DNA of 64,000 bases from Blastomussa wellsi (Eukaryota > Cnidaria > Anthozoa > Scleractinia > Plerogyridae): NCBI GenBank assembly GCA_947652115.1, contig OX393561.1, positions 44,331,233 through 44,395,232 of the forward strand, written 5' to 3'. Shown here in pieces: positions 37,640 through 49,653 of the stretch. The translations under genes and the position numbers were made by a program. The notes below the pieces were generated by a model, which worked only from the letters and a program-made list of their open reading frames with translations, did no database searches and was not told the origin of the DNA. Within the stretch, counting starts at the first letter, position 1, and the number at the start of each line of letters is the position of its first letter.

Positions 37640-38815
37640 GACATCAGCACGAGGCTTTGGGGTATTTCATCCTGCCCTTAAATTTTCCTGGGAAATTTCC
37701 GATACTTCCTTAGCATTCCTGGATATCAAAGTTTCTATCGAAGGCAACGATTTATGCACCAGTGTGCACTACAAACCCACAGATTCTCATAGTTATTTGT
37801 TGTATTCATCTTCACATCCATCACATGTCAAGAATTCCATTCCTTATTCTCAGTTTCTTAGACTTCGCCGCCTTTGTAGTGACGACCCTGATTTTTCCTT
37901 TAAATCAGAGGAAATGTGCAATTTCTTCGACAAATGTGGCTACCCTCCTTCTTTTGTTCAAGCGGGCCATCATCGCGCCCAACAAATTGATCGACAGTCA
38001 GCACTACAAACGTCACAGAGAGAAAACAACGATAGAATTCCATTCACCCTCACATTTCACCCTCACAACCACGCAGTAAAATCCATCATTCTCAAACTTT
38101 AAATTGCTTCAAAATGATCCCGACACTGGTAGAATCTTTTCGCAACCTCCATTAATTTCATTCAAACGCGACAAAAACATAGGTAACTTTTTAGTCAGAA
38201 GTGTATTCCAAACAAGTGATCTACCCGGAACTTTTAAATGCGCTCGCGCATGTTGCCTGTTGCAAAACATGCCCTTTCATTCACAACGTTGACAAAATAT
38301 CGGGACCCAAGCGATCTATCAAGATCACTGATCATTTCACCTGTACCTCAGCCAATGCCATCTACTGCATACATCGGCGAAACAGGGAGACGACTAGGCG
38401 ACCGATTCCGAGAACACCTTCGGGACGTAAATGCATCCAAACCGGTCGCGAGACACTTCAATCTCCAAATCATTCTAAGCAGCATATGGCAGTCTGCGGC
38501 CTTTCCCTTCACCAAGGAAACACGGAAAGCCGCACAACTCTAGAACAAAAATTTATTTTTCAAATCGGCACTCTTAATCCTCACGGTATCAACGAACGCT
38601 TTTCATTCAACTAATTTATTCCGTTGTTTTCACGTTACCAGGCACCAGCCAATAGCGAAGCTCCATCTTTCTGTATATAAAAAACACCCGGCCCACAATT
38701 CCTTTATTCGCTCCGACGAAGGGCTAACGCTCGAAACGTCAGTTCTTGAATCTCTTTAAGGTGGCCAATTCACATTTTCAACCCAGTTGATAAAACCAAA
38801 TTATATTATGAATTA
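37640..38815 (+). mobile_element. Penelope-like retroelement, 5'-truncated (RT C-terminus plus GIY-YIG endonuclease)
   Basis: Broken frames read the C-terminal part of a Penelope reverse transcriptase ('FLDIKVSIEGNDLCTSVHYK' region, 'PYSQFLRLRRLC', 'FFDKCGYP'). A GIY-YIG endonuclease region follows ('FTCTSANAIYC', 'IGETGRRLGDRFREHL', 'LEQKFIFQIGTLNPHGIN'). The tail is 'GGGCTAACGCTCGAAACGTC' and 'GTTGATAAAACCAAATTATA'. Compared with the 42.3 kb copy, the GIY-YIG core has lost about 25 bases (the CTLCKK-coding part), which also breaks the frame. Dead copy, same strand as the neighbouring genes. Confidence 0.8.
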
Positions 38816-38970
38816 TATAGTTTGTGGGATTTATTCCTCAGAGCCTTGCAGTGATGTCTATTGTTTTAGGCTGGATTGTAAAATATCGAAATTGGTCTAT
38901 TCAACCCAGTCTGCAACGAATCCAAAATGGCGGCTAAACACTCGAAAACTGAAAACCTCCTGCACTGCAA

Positions 38971-39173
38971 AGGCAGGTAGTTTTTGCAGGTCACATTCCA
39001 CAGGTCCTATTTACGGGTCACTAGAATTGTGCACCCAAACGAAATATGTTTTTACAGAAGGTATACTTGGGGCTAGTCTCGTTCTATTAGCACTGTTTAG
39101 ACTGTTTTTATACTGATTTTTGGCAAAATATCGTGTGACCTGTGGAATGTGACCTGCAAAAAATACCTGCCCC
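38971..39173. mobile_element. hAT-type MITE with 8-bp target duplication
   Basis: Inverted ends of about 35 bp ('GGCAGGTAGTTTTTGCAGGT', 'CACATTCCACAGGTC' and complement). The 8-bp duplication CACTGCAA lies on both sides (38963-38970 and 39174-39181). Length and 8-bp duplication fit a non-autonomous hAT element. It sits about 95 bases upstream of the NDUFB9 start codon. Confidence 0.75.
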
Positions 39174-39268
39174 CACTGCAACACTTCAGGCTAGTTCGTT
39201 TCTGCCCATTGCATGCCTATTTAATTTCTGCTGGAGAGGCCTGGGGAAGAGCTTCTTCAATATCCAAG

Positions 39269-39744
39269 ATGGCGTATGTTGCTTCTCATCTGGCGAGGGG
39301 AATCACACATCAACAGCGTGTGATGCGCCTGTACAGAAACAGTTTGAAACATTTACTTTCCTGGTGTATAGACAGACAGCTGTGGAGAAGAGAGGCGTTG
39401 AAATTGAGAGACAGATTTGATGAAAACAAATACGAAAGAGACCGGAAGAAAGTACACACGATTTTGGAAGCGGCAGAGGCTGAATTTGAGAAAATGAAAC
39501 ACCCGTTTCCTTACATCAGTAAGTGTTTTCCTTCTTGTATTACATTCAGTACGATACCCCTTGATAAGAAAAAAGCAGCTTGTACAGAAAATGCGATTTT
39601 GTTCTATATTTAGATAAGCTATAAAGCCTTTCACAAATTTAAATTCAAGAAACTTTAGCAAACTTACGTGAAAGGTTATCTCTTTTAGGTCCCGAAAGCC
39701 CGGAGGGCAGCAAATGGGAAAGAAACATTCCTCCACCTCCTCAT
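39269..39744 (+). CDS. NDUFB9: NADH:ubiquinone oxidoreductase subunit B9, 5' coding exons only
   Basis: NDUFB9 is a LYR-motif accessory subunit of mitochondrial respiratory complex I (inner membrane, matrix arm contact with acyl-carrier protein). Two exons (39269-39518, 39689-39744) join in phase to 102 codons. The product has the early 'THQQRVMRLYRNSLKHLLSW' LYR helix, then 'FDENKYERDRKKV', 'AEAEFEKMKHPFPYI' and 'PESPEGSKWERN', following vertebrate NDUFB9 in order. The vertebrate protein has about 75 more residues. Exon 2 ends at a good donor (CAT|GTAAGT), but no exon coding the conserved Trp/Pro-rich C-terminal part was found before the next gene at 43.3 kb. It is either an incomplete copy or has very distant or diverged 3' exons. 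Confidence 0.85.
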
Positions 39745-39794
39745 GTAAGTATTCTTTAAGGTTAAATTAGCAAATCGTTTAGTTATGGTTTTGC

Positions 39795-39902
39795 TAGTTT
39801 GTCTTGATGTACATTTCACTCTCTTGATCATTGTGCATATCATAGACTTAGTTTGTCTTGATGTACATATCACTCTCTTGATAATTGTGCATATCATAGA
39901 CT
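39795..39902. repeat. 54-bp tandem duplication
   Basis: A unit starting TAGTTTGTCTTGATGTACAT occurs at 39795 and again at 39849, nearly identical. It lies just after the last visible NDUFB9 exon. Confidence 0.85.
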
Positions 39903-42330
39903 TAGATTCGCAATGAAAAACTGAATATGTACAGTTGGGAAAATATATGAGCAAAATTGATTTTTCTTAAAATAAACACCTTACTAACCAAGCTAAAAAT
40001 AGTCTTCCCAGTCAGAGCTTCTAGATTCCAAACTTTTGTTGGGCACTGTTGCCTCCAGGGTACTGTAGATGAGACTGTTTTCTGGAGGGGGGAGTGGCAT
40101 GTCCATAGACACCCCAGTGGCTGCTCACAATTTTTGCTTTGTCTGTGTCAGAAGTCTGCCCTGTATTTATTACACTATTGAAAGTCTCCAGACAAATGCC
40201 ATGTTTTTAGAAAACTGTGAAATATTTGGTGTGTTACTTCAGACGTGACTGGGCTCCAATCTCAAGTTTTCCAGGAGTTGCTATTAGGCAACTTCCTTTG
40301 TAAAAATGGTCACCACTAGAAAAAATTTGGTTGCCAAAAAATTCCATCTGTGTGCAGGCTAAAAGGAAAAGCTTTTAAGAGCAGGTCATCTCAGTCTGTT
40401 TTACATGAAGTTTTACCGCTGACCTTGATGAGCCAAATTGAAATGGTTCAAAGTACGTTTTGACGTGTTCTTTATATTTCCGTTTGTATTCAAGAGTTTT
40501 TTGCTCAACTGTTCTAATTATCATGAAAAAAGCAAATGTAAGATTAAAGAAACAGGTATGGAACATGAACACACAAAACAAGTAAATTCTTACGCAGTAT
40601 GGTCACGTAATTAACAGAAACAGAAATGTGGTTTTGAAAGTTATAGTGGCTCCCCAATTGAAGACATCAAAGAATACAACAAACTGCTCAGTCAAAGCTA
40701 TGATTTACATGCAAATGGATAACAGGATGGGCAATTGGATTAATGTGTGGATGAATTTCTTTGGATTAGTTCTTTTTCTGCATAAAGGTAATGCCTAACA
40801 AGTCCTTTGAACTGCACTGGTTACCAATTTGGTGACCTGTTTGGCAAACTAAACTTAGTCGCCAAATTTTGTTTTCACTTGCCATGGTGATCAAAATGGT
40901 CGCAGCTTGGAGTGCTGCTTGAATTTAGGTCCACATCAAAGGTGGTGATTTCATTGGCAGCAAGACTCCCTGGTGGCCTGGTGACTGGTATTGCCTATCA
41001 GTCTTAACCATATCTACAAAATGTCCAATAGTTTAGAACTGGTGGAGAACAGTAAATAATGAAACTCTCTCTGAGACAGGACTGAGCCCACAGTGTTTAT
41101 CCATTGAGTTGCTAAGTAACATGATGCTTTTGTTTACACGTTTACTTTTGGTAAATTTGCAAACTCTTTCACTAGTTTTTGATTGGAAAGTCAGAAACGC
41201 CCTGAGGGCTTCAACAAAGATACCTAAGCCATGTATTAAACTGTCATAAAGCATGATGGACATTTGAGAATAATGAAGAAAACACAAGCCGCATTTCTAT
41301 GTGTTTTCTGTGTCGTGTTTTCTACGCTTAGCTATGTGGTTTCATTTAGAAAAAACTACACCAGCTACCTTATTATGGGAATATAACCAAGCATGTTAAC
41401 AACGCGAACAAAATTTACGCGTTATAAAATTAACGCGAATTTTCGAAAAGTAATGTTTACATACATTTAATTAACGCGAATTTCCGTGTTGTACATTTGC
41501 ATAATTAAGACTCGAATTTGATATTTTTCGCACTTCTTTCTTTAGAAAACAACAACGTCCAACAACAAAATTTGCTCTTTATTTCCAGCAAGGTAGCCAT
41601 ACAAACTAGGGCATGAAATGGGATGACAAAAATGCGATAGATATTTTGCGCAAGAAAGTTGAAGAAGTGACTTATCCCCTCGGAGAAGACGATCGGTATA
41701 CTGACGAATCTAAGGACATTTTGAAGTCAATATTAAATGAAGATGCGTCAACGGACTCTGACGGAAACGTAGATGAATTATAACTTTGCTGATAAAAAGG
41801 TGTCTTAAAATAACGATGCTTTCAATCAACGTCATTTTAATTAACAATGAGGATGCATTGTTAATTTTCTATAATAAGGTACTTTACGATATGCCACAAA
41901 AAAGAAATAAGTAAATAAAAGAAATATATATAGTAAAACTAGAATAAACCTATTTTAAAAAGATTTAAAAGTCATCTTTTCTTGCACTTAACTCAATTAA
42001 CAAACGATATCTGTTTTTTAGCTGCTTCACATGCTTCCTTGGGAAGAAGAATGGCACAAAGAGATGACAGATTGGGCAGACGGCAAGGATTAGATCATTG
42101 CATAAAGCTGTCAAGAAATACGTAAAGGATTGTCTCTCATCTATCATGTTGCGTGTTTTCCTCTGTTTTGTGCATAACCTTCTGCTGTCGCAGACAATTT
42201 TGCTTGTGTACACATCTGTTTGATGAAAGTGTTGTAAAAATAAATTAGCATTTTGAGATTGTTTAATGTAAGAACTGTGATTAAAAAGGTTATTTCCGCT
42301 TCAGTGTGGTTGGACCTAGGGAGGGGAGGG
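39903..42330. other. Spacer downstream of the NDUFB9 exons
   Basis: AT-rich sequence. I see no exon of NDUFB9 and no other conserved gene except the doubtful 56-aa ORF at 41613. The minus-strand short ORFs have no recognisable motif. Confidence 0.45.
41613..41783 (+). CDS. Small acidic ORF (56 aa), unrecognised
   Basis: ATG to TAA, 56 codons, starting MKWDDKNAIDILRKKVEEV and ending in an acidic tail (NEDASTDSDGNVDEL). A pyrimidine-rich TTTCCAG lies just upstream and could be a splice acceptor, so this may be the last exon of a longer gene or a transposon remnant. No family recognised. Confidence 0.3.
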   Translation: MKWDDKNAIDILRKKVEEVTYPLGEDDRYTDESKDILKSILNEDASTDSDGNVDEL

Positions 42331-42334
42331 TGTA

Positions 42335-42765
42335 CTGATCATTTCACCTGTACCTCAGCCAATGTCATCTACTGCATAACTTGCACTCTTTGCAAAAAGT
42401 TATTCATCGGCGAAACAGGGAGACGACTAGGTGACCGATTCCGAGAACACCTTCGGAACGTAGAGAAAGACGACAAAATGCATCTAAACCGGTCGCGAGA
42501 CACTTCAATCTCCCAAATCATTCTAAGCAACAGATTGCAGCGGAAAGCCGCAAAACTCTAGAACAAAAATTGATTTTTCAAATCGCGGTATCAACGAACG
42601 CTTTTCATTCAACTAATTTATTGGCACCAACCAATAGCGTAGCTCCATCTTTCTGTAAAAAACTGCAAACGACCCACAATTCCTTGATTCGCTCGGACGA
42701 AGGGCTAACGCTCGAAACGTCAGCTCTCTCAGTTGATGAAACCAAATTATATTGTTATTCTTTTG
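42335..42765 (+). mobile_element. Penelope-like element, second copy (GIY-YIG part only)
   Basis: 'FTCTSANVIYCITCTLCKK' then 'FIGETGRRLGDRFREHLRNV' keeps the complete GIY-YIG core that the 38.3 kb copy has partly lost. It ends with the family tail 'GGGCTAACGCTCGAAACGTC' and 'GTTGATGAAACCAAATTATA'. Small deletions follow the core, and the reverse transcriptase is absent. Confidence 0.75.
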
Positions 42766-43310
42766 ACTTGGCTACGTCGTGGTTTGGTTTTACCTGAATT
42801 TGAATGAAATTTGGTGAGGTTTAGAGTAGGTATAAAAGGAAGAAAATTAGTTTTGAAACACCCACAGACAGTTGACCCCCACCCAAGAGCAACCAGCCCG
42901 GTAGGGGAACTGTTTGGGTGTGCATATTCTAATTTTAAACTTAAAATTCTAATTTTCAAACCCCATTAAATCTTCACTATTTCATATTCCTCCCAATTTT
43001 CCTCCTTTAAGAAAAACTCCGTCCTCCCAAATATACCCAAAAATCATCCAAAAATTTACAAAGCATCACAAATCATTCACTAGTGAGATGAATGAAGGGT
43101 TTTGGCATTCCTTGAAACGCAAACGAGATATGTGCTTAAAACCCACTTTAAATGACGGAAAAACGGGTAGATCGAATCCCGCCTTAAGCATAGATAACCA
43201 TCCTTGTTCCGTTTTGCTTTATTTTAGTATTGTCTCTGGTGTTTTCGTCTTTAGTAAGCTATTATTTTGAGGCCTCCTGCATTTTAAGGTTAATTTGATT
43301 TGTCGCAAAA

Positions 43311-46300
43311 ATGACTGGTGATGTAGCCTTGTCTGTTGAACCAAATCCACGAAATGGAGAAGAAGCGCGCGCAATTATAACTAATTATAACTATTTCGTC
43401 ATAATCTTGCGCGCACTAGCGTTCATTAAGCAATACCTCGGTAAAGATTTAAAAAGTTCTGTTTGCGTTGGATTTACAATGCCAGAAACATTAGATACAA
43501 TCGCGCTCAACAATATGACGCGACTTCCTGAAATGTGCATACCTCGTGCCCAGAATCCGATAAGATATCACGCCATTCCGCGGTTCGCGTTAAAGAGTAT
43601 AAAGCTTCAGCCGAGCGTTTTTCCATATAACCTTGCTAGTGGCCCACACAGACCTTCCTCAAGTATTAGTCGGCCGCCCGCTTTGGGACTCGGTAACATC
43701 AGGGGGTTAAAAGAAAAGAGAAAGAAGGATCTGACTTCACAAGAGCCAAGCAGTACCTTGCCTCCAATTGCAATTAAAGAAGGAAATCAAGAAAAAAAGG
43801 AACTGCTGTTTTTACAGGAAACGGTAAGGATTTATGAATAACTGGATCACATTGTTGCGATAAAATCGCTAGATACACATTCAATCCCGAACTGTGTTTG
43901 TGTTGACCATCAATATCCCGAATTGGAATGCTAACTAGACTTTATTATCCAACTGTGAGTACAAATAGAGTACAAATAACGCCCAAAACGAGTACAAATA
44001 TCCCGCGGTATTTGTACTCCAGAGAACCGGTTGTGAAGTATCACTGAGAATTTATGCTTGTTCTTTTTTGTAAATACGGCACAACTCGTAAAAATACCCA
44101 GCGATACTACACAACAAAACACCTAATAAGATATATTTATTGAATTGTACTATATAGAGCTGAAGAAGGGAAAACTTAAGCAAATCTGAGCAAAAAACGA
44201 CAGGGAAAAAATTCAACTAAATTCTCTCATTTCCAGAAAAAGGATGAGGCGGAAAATTATTGTTTTCTTAATTTTTCTGTCTACCGAGAGTATCTGACTA
44301 AAATAACTGAAAAAAAAATTCATGTGAGTACACGATTACAGCGGCAATAACAAATGCCTTTTTTACCTTACTTCGAGAAACAACCGGCATATTGTACATA
44401 GGCGGCGGAGAAGGGAGGAGGGCGGAGTTTGTTGGGGTCTGAAGCGTCCCCTTTCCCGAAACGAAAATTGAAGGGGTGGGGTGGGGGGGGGGGGGGGAGG
44501 GTGCAGCCCTACGTTTCGGTACCGAAACTATTTAGAAGGTCATCAGCAGCAATTTTCAATTGAAACTGCATTAGTTCCATTGACATCACGAACAAACTGT
44601 GATGCAATTCCCGTGATTCGCACAGTAAGTTGTCGTTAATTATCAGGGGTTTATTTTCTACGGGCCTCCGTCGCAGCCGTTCTTAGGGCATCGCGTTTCG
44701 CTCCACCCCACTGGAGAAGCGAAACGCGATCCTCTAGAAAAACCCTGCGTGAGAGGCTCGCGTGTAAAACCCGAGGGGACAGCACACGGAGTACCGCCTT
44801 AATTGGAATAAACTACGATCTGCAAGGATATAAACGCCCCCCTGGGGTATACCCGGATTAAGTTCCAATCTGCTTTATAACTCTTGTTCATCTTGTTGCT
44901 CAAAAGTACCCTGGCGAAGCTTCAGTTAACGAGGAGGAGTTAGTACCTTTACCAAGTCACGAAAAAAATGCAGACCTAGTGCGCTACCGAGCGGTTAGAA
45001 ATGAACCCGAGCCAGAGATATGGCAAAGGGTTGCGAGTGTCTGGGACCAGATCCAAACAAGACCTAACCAGTTTCACCAGTACGAGTCCGACAGCCTGTT
45101 CCCCGCTATTTCCACGTCAACAGCAAGGTAAGGAAGGATCAAAAGTGGCCTCTAAATGCTCCTAAAGTCAATAACAAGGAGGCAACGATTTGGGAGGGGT
45201 GTCCGGGGAGGGGGAAGGAGGTTAAAGCACTCAACTGGGCTAAACAATCTGCAAACAGCCCGTCGACTCTCCGTCTATGCTTTCTGACATCCGGTTACGT
45301 TGATACCGGAAGCTACCAAGCAGAGGGGGGCTGGGGGAATCCCATGTCATACGTTTGACTTGTTTGTGGAGCGCAAAGTGCGTTTGTGTGTTGATTAATA
45401 CCCAACCGTCACCGCAATACCCTCTATACAGGAGAAGGTCTCCACTTTAAGCTATTTTAACCCAGTAGTAAACCCTAAGCCCAGTGCCGGCTTACATAAC
45501 TACAAGAGAAAATGAGGAGATAGGGAGGTACACTGGGGGCATGAGATTGGATTTATAGATGGACTCTGGTCTGTTTCCCGTGAAATGCCATTCCATTTGT
45601 TTCTAAAAGACGTTTTCAAAGACCAAAAGTAACCCCACCCCGTCCGCTATTACGAGAAAATTTTGTTTTTCTTACAAAACTCAGATCGAGAAATCTTTCA
45701 TGTGGACGCCTTGGGAGCATACTTCCATTTGAAAGGCCAGTCTAAAAGTAACTCTTATGGAATTGAAATTTCCTAAAACCTGGACTGGGATTGTCCTTGT
45801 CTATCCGCTCATTTTCCTTAGATATCTGAAAGCTTGTGCAGTCTCTTATGCTGGTGCGGGAGATAAGTAGTATCTACTGTCTAGCCTGACGGAGACGCGT
45901 CATGGTTAGCGCGCTGGACTATGGATCGGACCGGACGGGCTGAGTTCGAGCCCTGACCGGGGCACTGCGTTGACACATAACTCTCACAGTGCCTCTCCAC
46001 CCAGGTGCAAAAGTGGGTACCGACGAAATAATGTTGGGGGGTAACCCTGGGGTAACCCTGCGATAGACTAGCATCCCATCTAAGGGGGAGTAGAAATATT
46101 CCTTGTCGCTTAAAACCGGGATAAGCTCCCGAAATATGGACTGGGTAAGTTAATTTTATTTTTTCTCGGTTGCTCTTTTATCTATTTAGACAGGAAGAGA
46201 AGCAAGTACTTGGGACAGCCAAGCGGGTTCAAGAACCAATCAGGATGCCAAAACTGCCGGACACAGGAGAAGAAAAGGCTATAAAATTGTATGTCTTTCG

Positions 46301-47417
46301 TGTGTATGTGTCAATTAGTTAAAAAGAAATCAGTACGTATACCCCACATTCAAAGGGCGTGAGACAATCGAGATACGGAACTATTTCAAGTTAATTGTCA
46401 CCATTGTATTGGTTCATTTGAATTTCCCTGGAAGGCAGAGTAACTCCGCCATAGAAACCTATCAACTAGACCTCCTGCTTCCTAGCATAGCTGTATGCCG
46501 ATATTTAGTCGGAAAGACCCGAAGAGTGCCGTGCGTTAAAAATCCTTTCAAGGCTAGCACAACTACTTCGAAAACTACCAAACAAGCATGGCGCTATGAG
46601 TAAACAAAGAAACTTTAAAACGGCTGATTTGCTTGGATTCCTTTTGTTAGATTTCAGCCAATCGAATCATGTGTCCAAAGAGCCACTTGTTCCTCGTACA
46701 CAGGCCCAGCCGGCTAGGAGTGGCAAGTCGAGACAAGTGGCTCTGGGGACAAGAATGTGAAATTTCCTGCTTGCATTTCAGCACCAGGCCCATGCCCGGC
46801 TACGGAGGCTACGTGTCACGATATCCAGTGGAACCCAGACCTCCTCAAGGATCGTGGGATGAAGTGTTTGTAAACTTTTCAAAGCTAACCTACAGGTACA
46901 GCAATAGTTATTCTTCTACAAAATTCATTCTGCAAAGAATCTGATAGGGAGCTTTTGGCCTCTCATAGTGCTTTTCTGAATTTAATGTTGGGGTGTAACC
47001 CTTGGACCAGAGGAAAATTATTTTGGGAAAGCAAATTAAGAGATAGTTGACCCCCACGCACCCTCGCGCGTTCAAGTTTTCCCGCGCTTTGTGTTACGGG
47101 CAACGAATAATTACTTCGAGTTTTGATTGGTTCACTGGATTGTCTCCGTCCTTTGTGATTGGCCAAAGTAATTACTTTGGTTTCGGTTTTTAGACACTCA
47201 ATTGAAACTAGCTCTATGTTAACATTGAACAATTAACATTTTCTTTTATAGGTTATATCCATCTCATGAGTACACGAAGAAGGAATTTGCTCACAGGGGT
47301 CCCCTGAGCAGGCTTGTCACCACCACCCACCCCTCCAACCCGTTCAACAAAGTCGACAGATGGGACTCGCAACCGAAGAAGCTGAGTAAACGAGCTAATC
47401 ATTCCAAATTTGTGTAA
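43311..47417 (+). CDS. Six-exon gene, putative ciliary/sperm microtubule inner protein-like (399 aa)
   Basis: Exons 43311-43823, 44237-44323, 44907-45127, 46190-46288, 46782-46895 and 47252-47417 chain in phase to 399 codons plus TAA. The product is basic and mostly disordered, rich in Pro, Arg and Lys. Exon 5 contains 'PMPGYGGYVSRYPVEPRPP' followed by 'FVNFSKLTYR', and exon 6 has 'HPSNPFNKVDRWD'. Short Pro-Gly-Tyr-Gly-Gly-Tyr motifs of this kind are typical of axonemal microtubule inner proteins (SPATA48/SPMIP-like). The assignment is from motif style only. The start ATG is the first in the open frame after an upstream stop-rich region. AATAAA lies at 47489-47494. Confidence 0.7.
45892..46142 (+). 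mobile_element. tRNA-SINE copy in an intron
   Basis: A-box-like 'GTCATGGTTAGCGCGC', B-box-like 'GAGTTCGAGCCC', then 'CACCCAGGTGCAAAAGTGGG', 'GGTAACCCTGCGATAGACTA' and 'GGGATAAGCTCCCG'. The body carries a short internal duplication ('GGGGTAACCCT' twice). It ends close to the acceptor of the exon at 46190. Confidence 0.7.
47065..47215 (+). repeat. Interspersed repeat, plus-sense copy of the 24.6 kb repeat
   Basis: 'GTTTTCCCGCGCTTTGTGTT', 'AGTTTTGATTGGTTCACTGG' and 'CCTTTGTGATTGGCCAAAGT' are the reverse complement of 24.59-24.74 kb. It lies in the last intron of the microtubule-protein-like gene. Confidence 0.55.
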
Positions 47418-47488
47418 CAAGCTTTGTTTTGTAAGGCGCATCGAGCCGATTAGAATACATTAGCTTTAGAAATAATCTTCCTTAGGCA

Positions 47489-47494
47489 AATAAA
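47489..47494 (+). terminator. Polyadenylation signal AATAAA
   Basis: A perfect AATAAA about 72 bases after the TAA stop of the six-exon gene. Confidence 0.55.
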
Positions 47495-47829
47495 ACATGT
47501 AACATACTGTTTGAGTATTGACGGTATGAATATGAATTTCGCACAATCCTCGGTTTTTAATAGAGAAGATATTTTCTACAGACATATTTTCAGATTAGTT
47601 TATGATTTTCGACAAAGTTGGTTTGCTGACAAAAGATTCCGCAGAAACTATTACAAGGCATGGCGTTCAGGAAATTGCAAAAACACTTTAATTTTTATAT
47701 GTAAAGAAAACGAAAAATATAAAGAGCACAGATGTATCAATAAAGAACGCACCGAAACTGACACAAAACAAACAGCGCTTTGTTAGAACGACCACTTCCT
47801 GCCAACAAAGATCAGCAAAATTGTGAAAA

Positions 47830-48170
47830 TAGGCCATTTCAGAGTTCTCTTTTGCCTCAGCGTCATATGAAAATGTGTTTTACCTGCATCTTCATTCTCA
47901 TGCAAAACAAGCTTTTTTTCCATATGAATAGTTTCGCACTTAGACTCGTTTTGAAACGGGTCTCTGTAAAATGAAGGCCGGATGGCGGATGGAAAAATGC
48001 GGATGACAAAATGCGGATGGATAACAATACTGAAATAAAATAAATACTAAAATGGGGATAAATGAAAACCAATTTTCATTGTTATCCATCCGCATTTTGT
48101 CATCCGCATTTTGCCATCCGTCCAGAGACCCTTTTGAAACTGAGGGAAAAGGGAACTCGGAAATGGCCTA
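47830..48170. mobile_element. Foldback MITE, probable TA target
   Basis: 'TAGGCCATTTCAGAGTTC' at the left pairs with 'GAACTCGGAAATGGCCTA' shape at the right, with TA at both ends. Inner arms ('GGTCTCTG', 'CCGGATGGCGGATGG', 'GCGGATGACAAAATGCGGAT' and complements) extend the hairpin almost to the centre. No coding content. Confidence 0.7.
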
Positions 48171-49111
48171 TTAGATTCGGTATGCCATGGATATTAGTAG
48201 CACATGGAAAATAAATGTTATTGACACATCTAAAGCTTCCTGTTTAGCTAAATGTTTCGTTTTATTAAGAAATCCACTCGCTCATTAGTACAATTACAAC
48301 AAACGCAAGGAAAATGTCATCTTTATTTCAAGATGACTTTTGGCCGTGGTTAGATCACCGTCAATAAAATTCAATCGTTCATTCATGTATAAAAACTGAA
48401 CAAATACTATAAAGTAAATTAAAAGTAAAAGCTGTAACGAGACTTTTCACAAGCTGAGGTCCACACTCCCGCCATTAATTCTCACTGATCCTGGCGTGGG
48501 ATGCGGTCTCGTTCAGCTCACAAAATCGCGGCTATACACGGCAACTCCTTGAGTCCAATATGGCGGCCTTGGCAACGAATTTTCAGCTGTGGGCATCTCT
48601 GCTTGCAGCGGACGTGAAGCCGTAATATTTTTTATTTGAAGACAACTTAACATAAACTTTTCAGTTATCAAACTTTTGGAGGTGGTTTTTTGACCTTCTA
48701 GCAGTTCTACTACCTTAAACATTACTATGTTTATTTAATATGCGTGGTTCAATTCTACCTGTAACCATCCCCCCCGGGACAAGTCCAGCCCTTTCGGCCC
48801 GGGGGTGGGGAATTGTTTTAAACGGTCTAGATCTGGTACTGGGGGGGGGGGGGGGGTGGGGCAAATCTAAATGTTCTTCCATATATGTCACTTATCGGTT
48901 GACACGATTGTGCCATACTCGCGAAGGAGATTGCCTATTTCCGGGGAAAATCTGTAAAAATTGTAGCCGTCTGGTTAGAGAGGAATAATCTTTTAAAATT
49001 TAAATATGCTTTTGAAAGATTTTTGCTTTCCCTTTATCGTTCTGTTCGCCGTTTGCAAGCTCCTTTCCTATTCTTTCGAGGAAGTGGCGAGACGTACGGG
49101 TTAGGGTCTCA
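48171..49111. other. Spacer left of the Polinton-type element
   Basis: No gene recognised. It contains a run of G at 48839-48856 and AT-rich sequence. The 16 bases next to the left inverted repeat show no match to sequence just right of the 58.5 kb repeat, so no target-site duplication is seen. Confidence 0.5.
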
Positions 49112-49241
49112 GTAGTGTACATGGCTCATAGGGGCAGTAACCAATCAGGAGCCGAGAAAGACAATAGGCTATTGTTTGGAGAACAATAGACTCTATTGTT
49201 TTTCAAATCCAAGATGGCCGCCACAAATTTCAACCAATCAG
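49112..49241 (+). repeat. 130-bp inverted repeat, left copy
   Basis: Begins GTAGTGTACATGGCTCATAG and ends in 'AAATTTCAACCAATCAG'. It matches 58404-58533 in reverse orientation over the same 130-bp length, with few differences. It contains CCAAT boxes and paired 'ACAATAG...CTATTGT' hairpins, and lies just upstream of the TATA box of the first ORF. Likely a terminal repeat with promoter function. Confidence 0.85.
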
Positions 49242-49290
49242 CATCCAGTGGGGTGATCTGTGACCTGACCAATCACATCACTTCGTGACC

Positions 49291-49297
49291 ATATAAG
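49291..49297 (+). promoter_or_regulatory. TATA-like box of the left transcription unit
   Basis: ATATAAG at 49291-49297, about 70 bases before the first ATG (49366). It is preceded by CCAAT boxes in and after the inverted repeat and by the 15-mer CTCTATTGTTTTTCA (49191-49205), which also occurs in the PolB promoter. Confidence 0.55.
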
Positions 49298-49365
49298 GAT
49301 CATGTATTTTGACTTGTAGCCATAAATAGAAAGATTGCTCAATAAAATCTTTCATTTGATTCACC

Positions 49366-49653
49366 ATGTCTAACTGCGATTATTGGTCTAGTCGCGAGTA
49401 TTGGTCGAGGTTTGGCGAAAGATGCGAGCAAGTCGTTAACAAATACGGAAAGGATATAGTCCTTCCTACAGATTCCGTTGATGATCCCCTGAAAGAATTC
49501 GAAGCCGTTGATGTGAGTAAAAACGTATTCCGTTTCGTGGTCTTTATCTTGTGGTTGAAACATCAATCTCAGTCATTCGAATGGTTTCTCACCATTCGTG
49601 AACGTTACCCAGACCTCTGGAGGCAATGTCTTTACAGAATGGCAAAACTATGA
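49366..49653 (+). CDS. Unknown protein, first ORF of the element (95 aa)
   Basis: ATG is the first after the TATA-like box. The 95-aa product starts MSNCDYWSSREYWSRFGERCE and is rich in Trp, Tyr and Phe. The second half alternates aromatic and charged residues ('FVVFILWLKHQSQSFEWFL'), which could form one amphipathic or membrane-associated helix. Its last 28 bases overlap the integrase start in another frame. I do not recognise a family. Its position as leader ORF of the integrase transcript suggests a regulatory or accessory role, which is only an inference. Confidence 0.6.
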   Translation: MSNCDYWSSREYWSRFGERCEQVVNKYGKDIVLPTDSVDDPLKEFEAVDVSKNVFRFVVFILWLKHQSQSFEWFLTIRERYPDLWRQCLYRMAKL

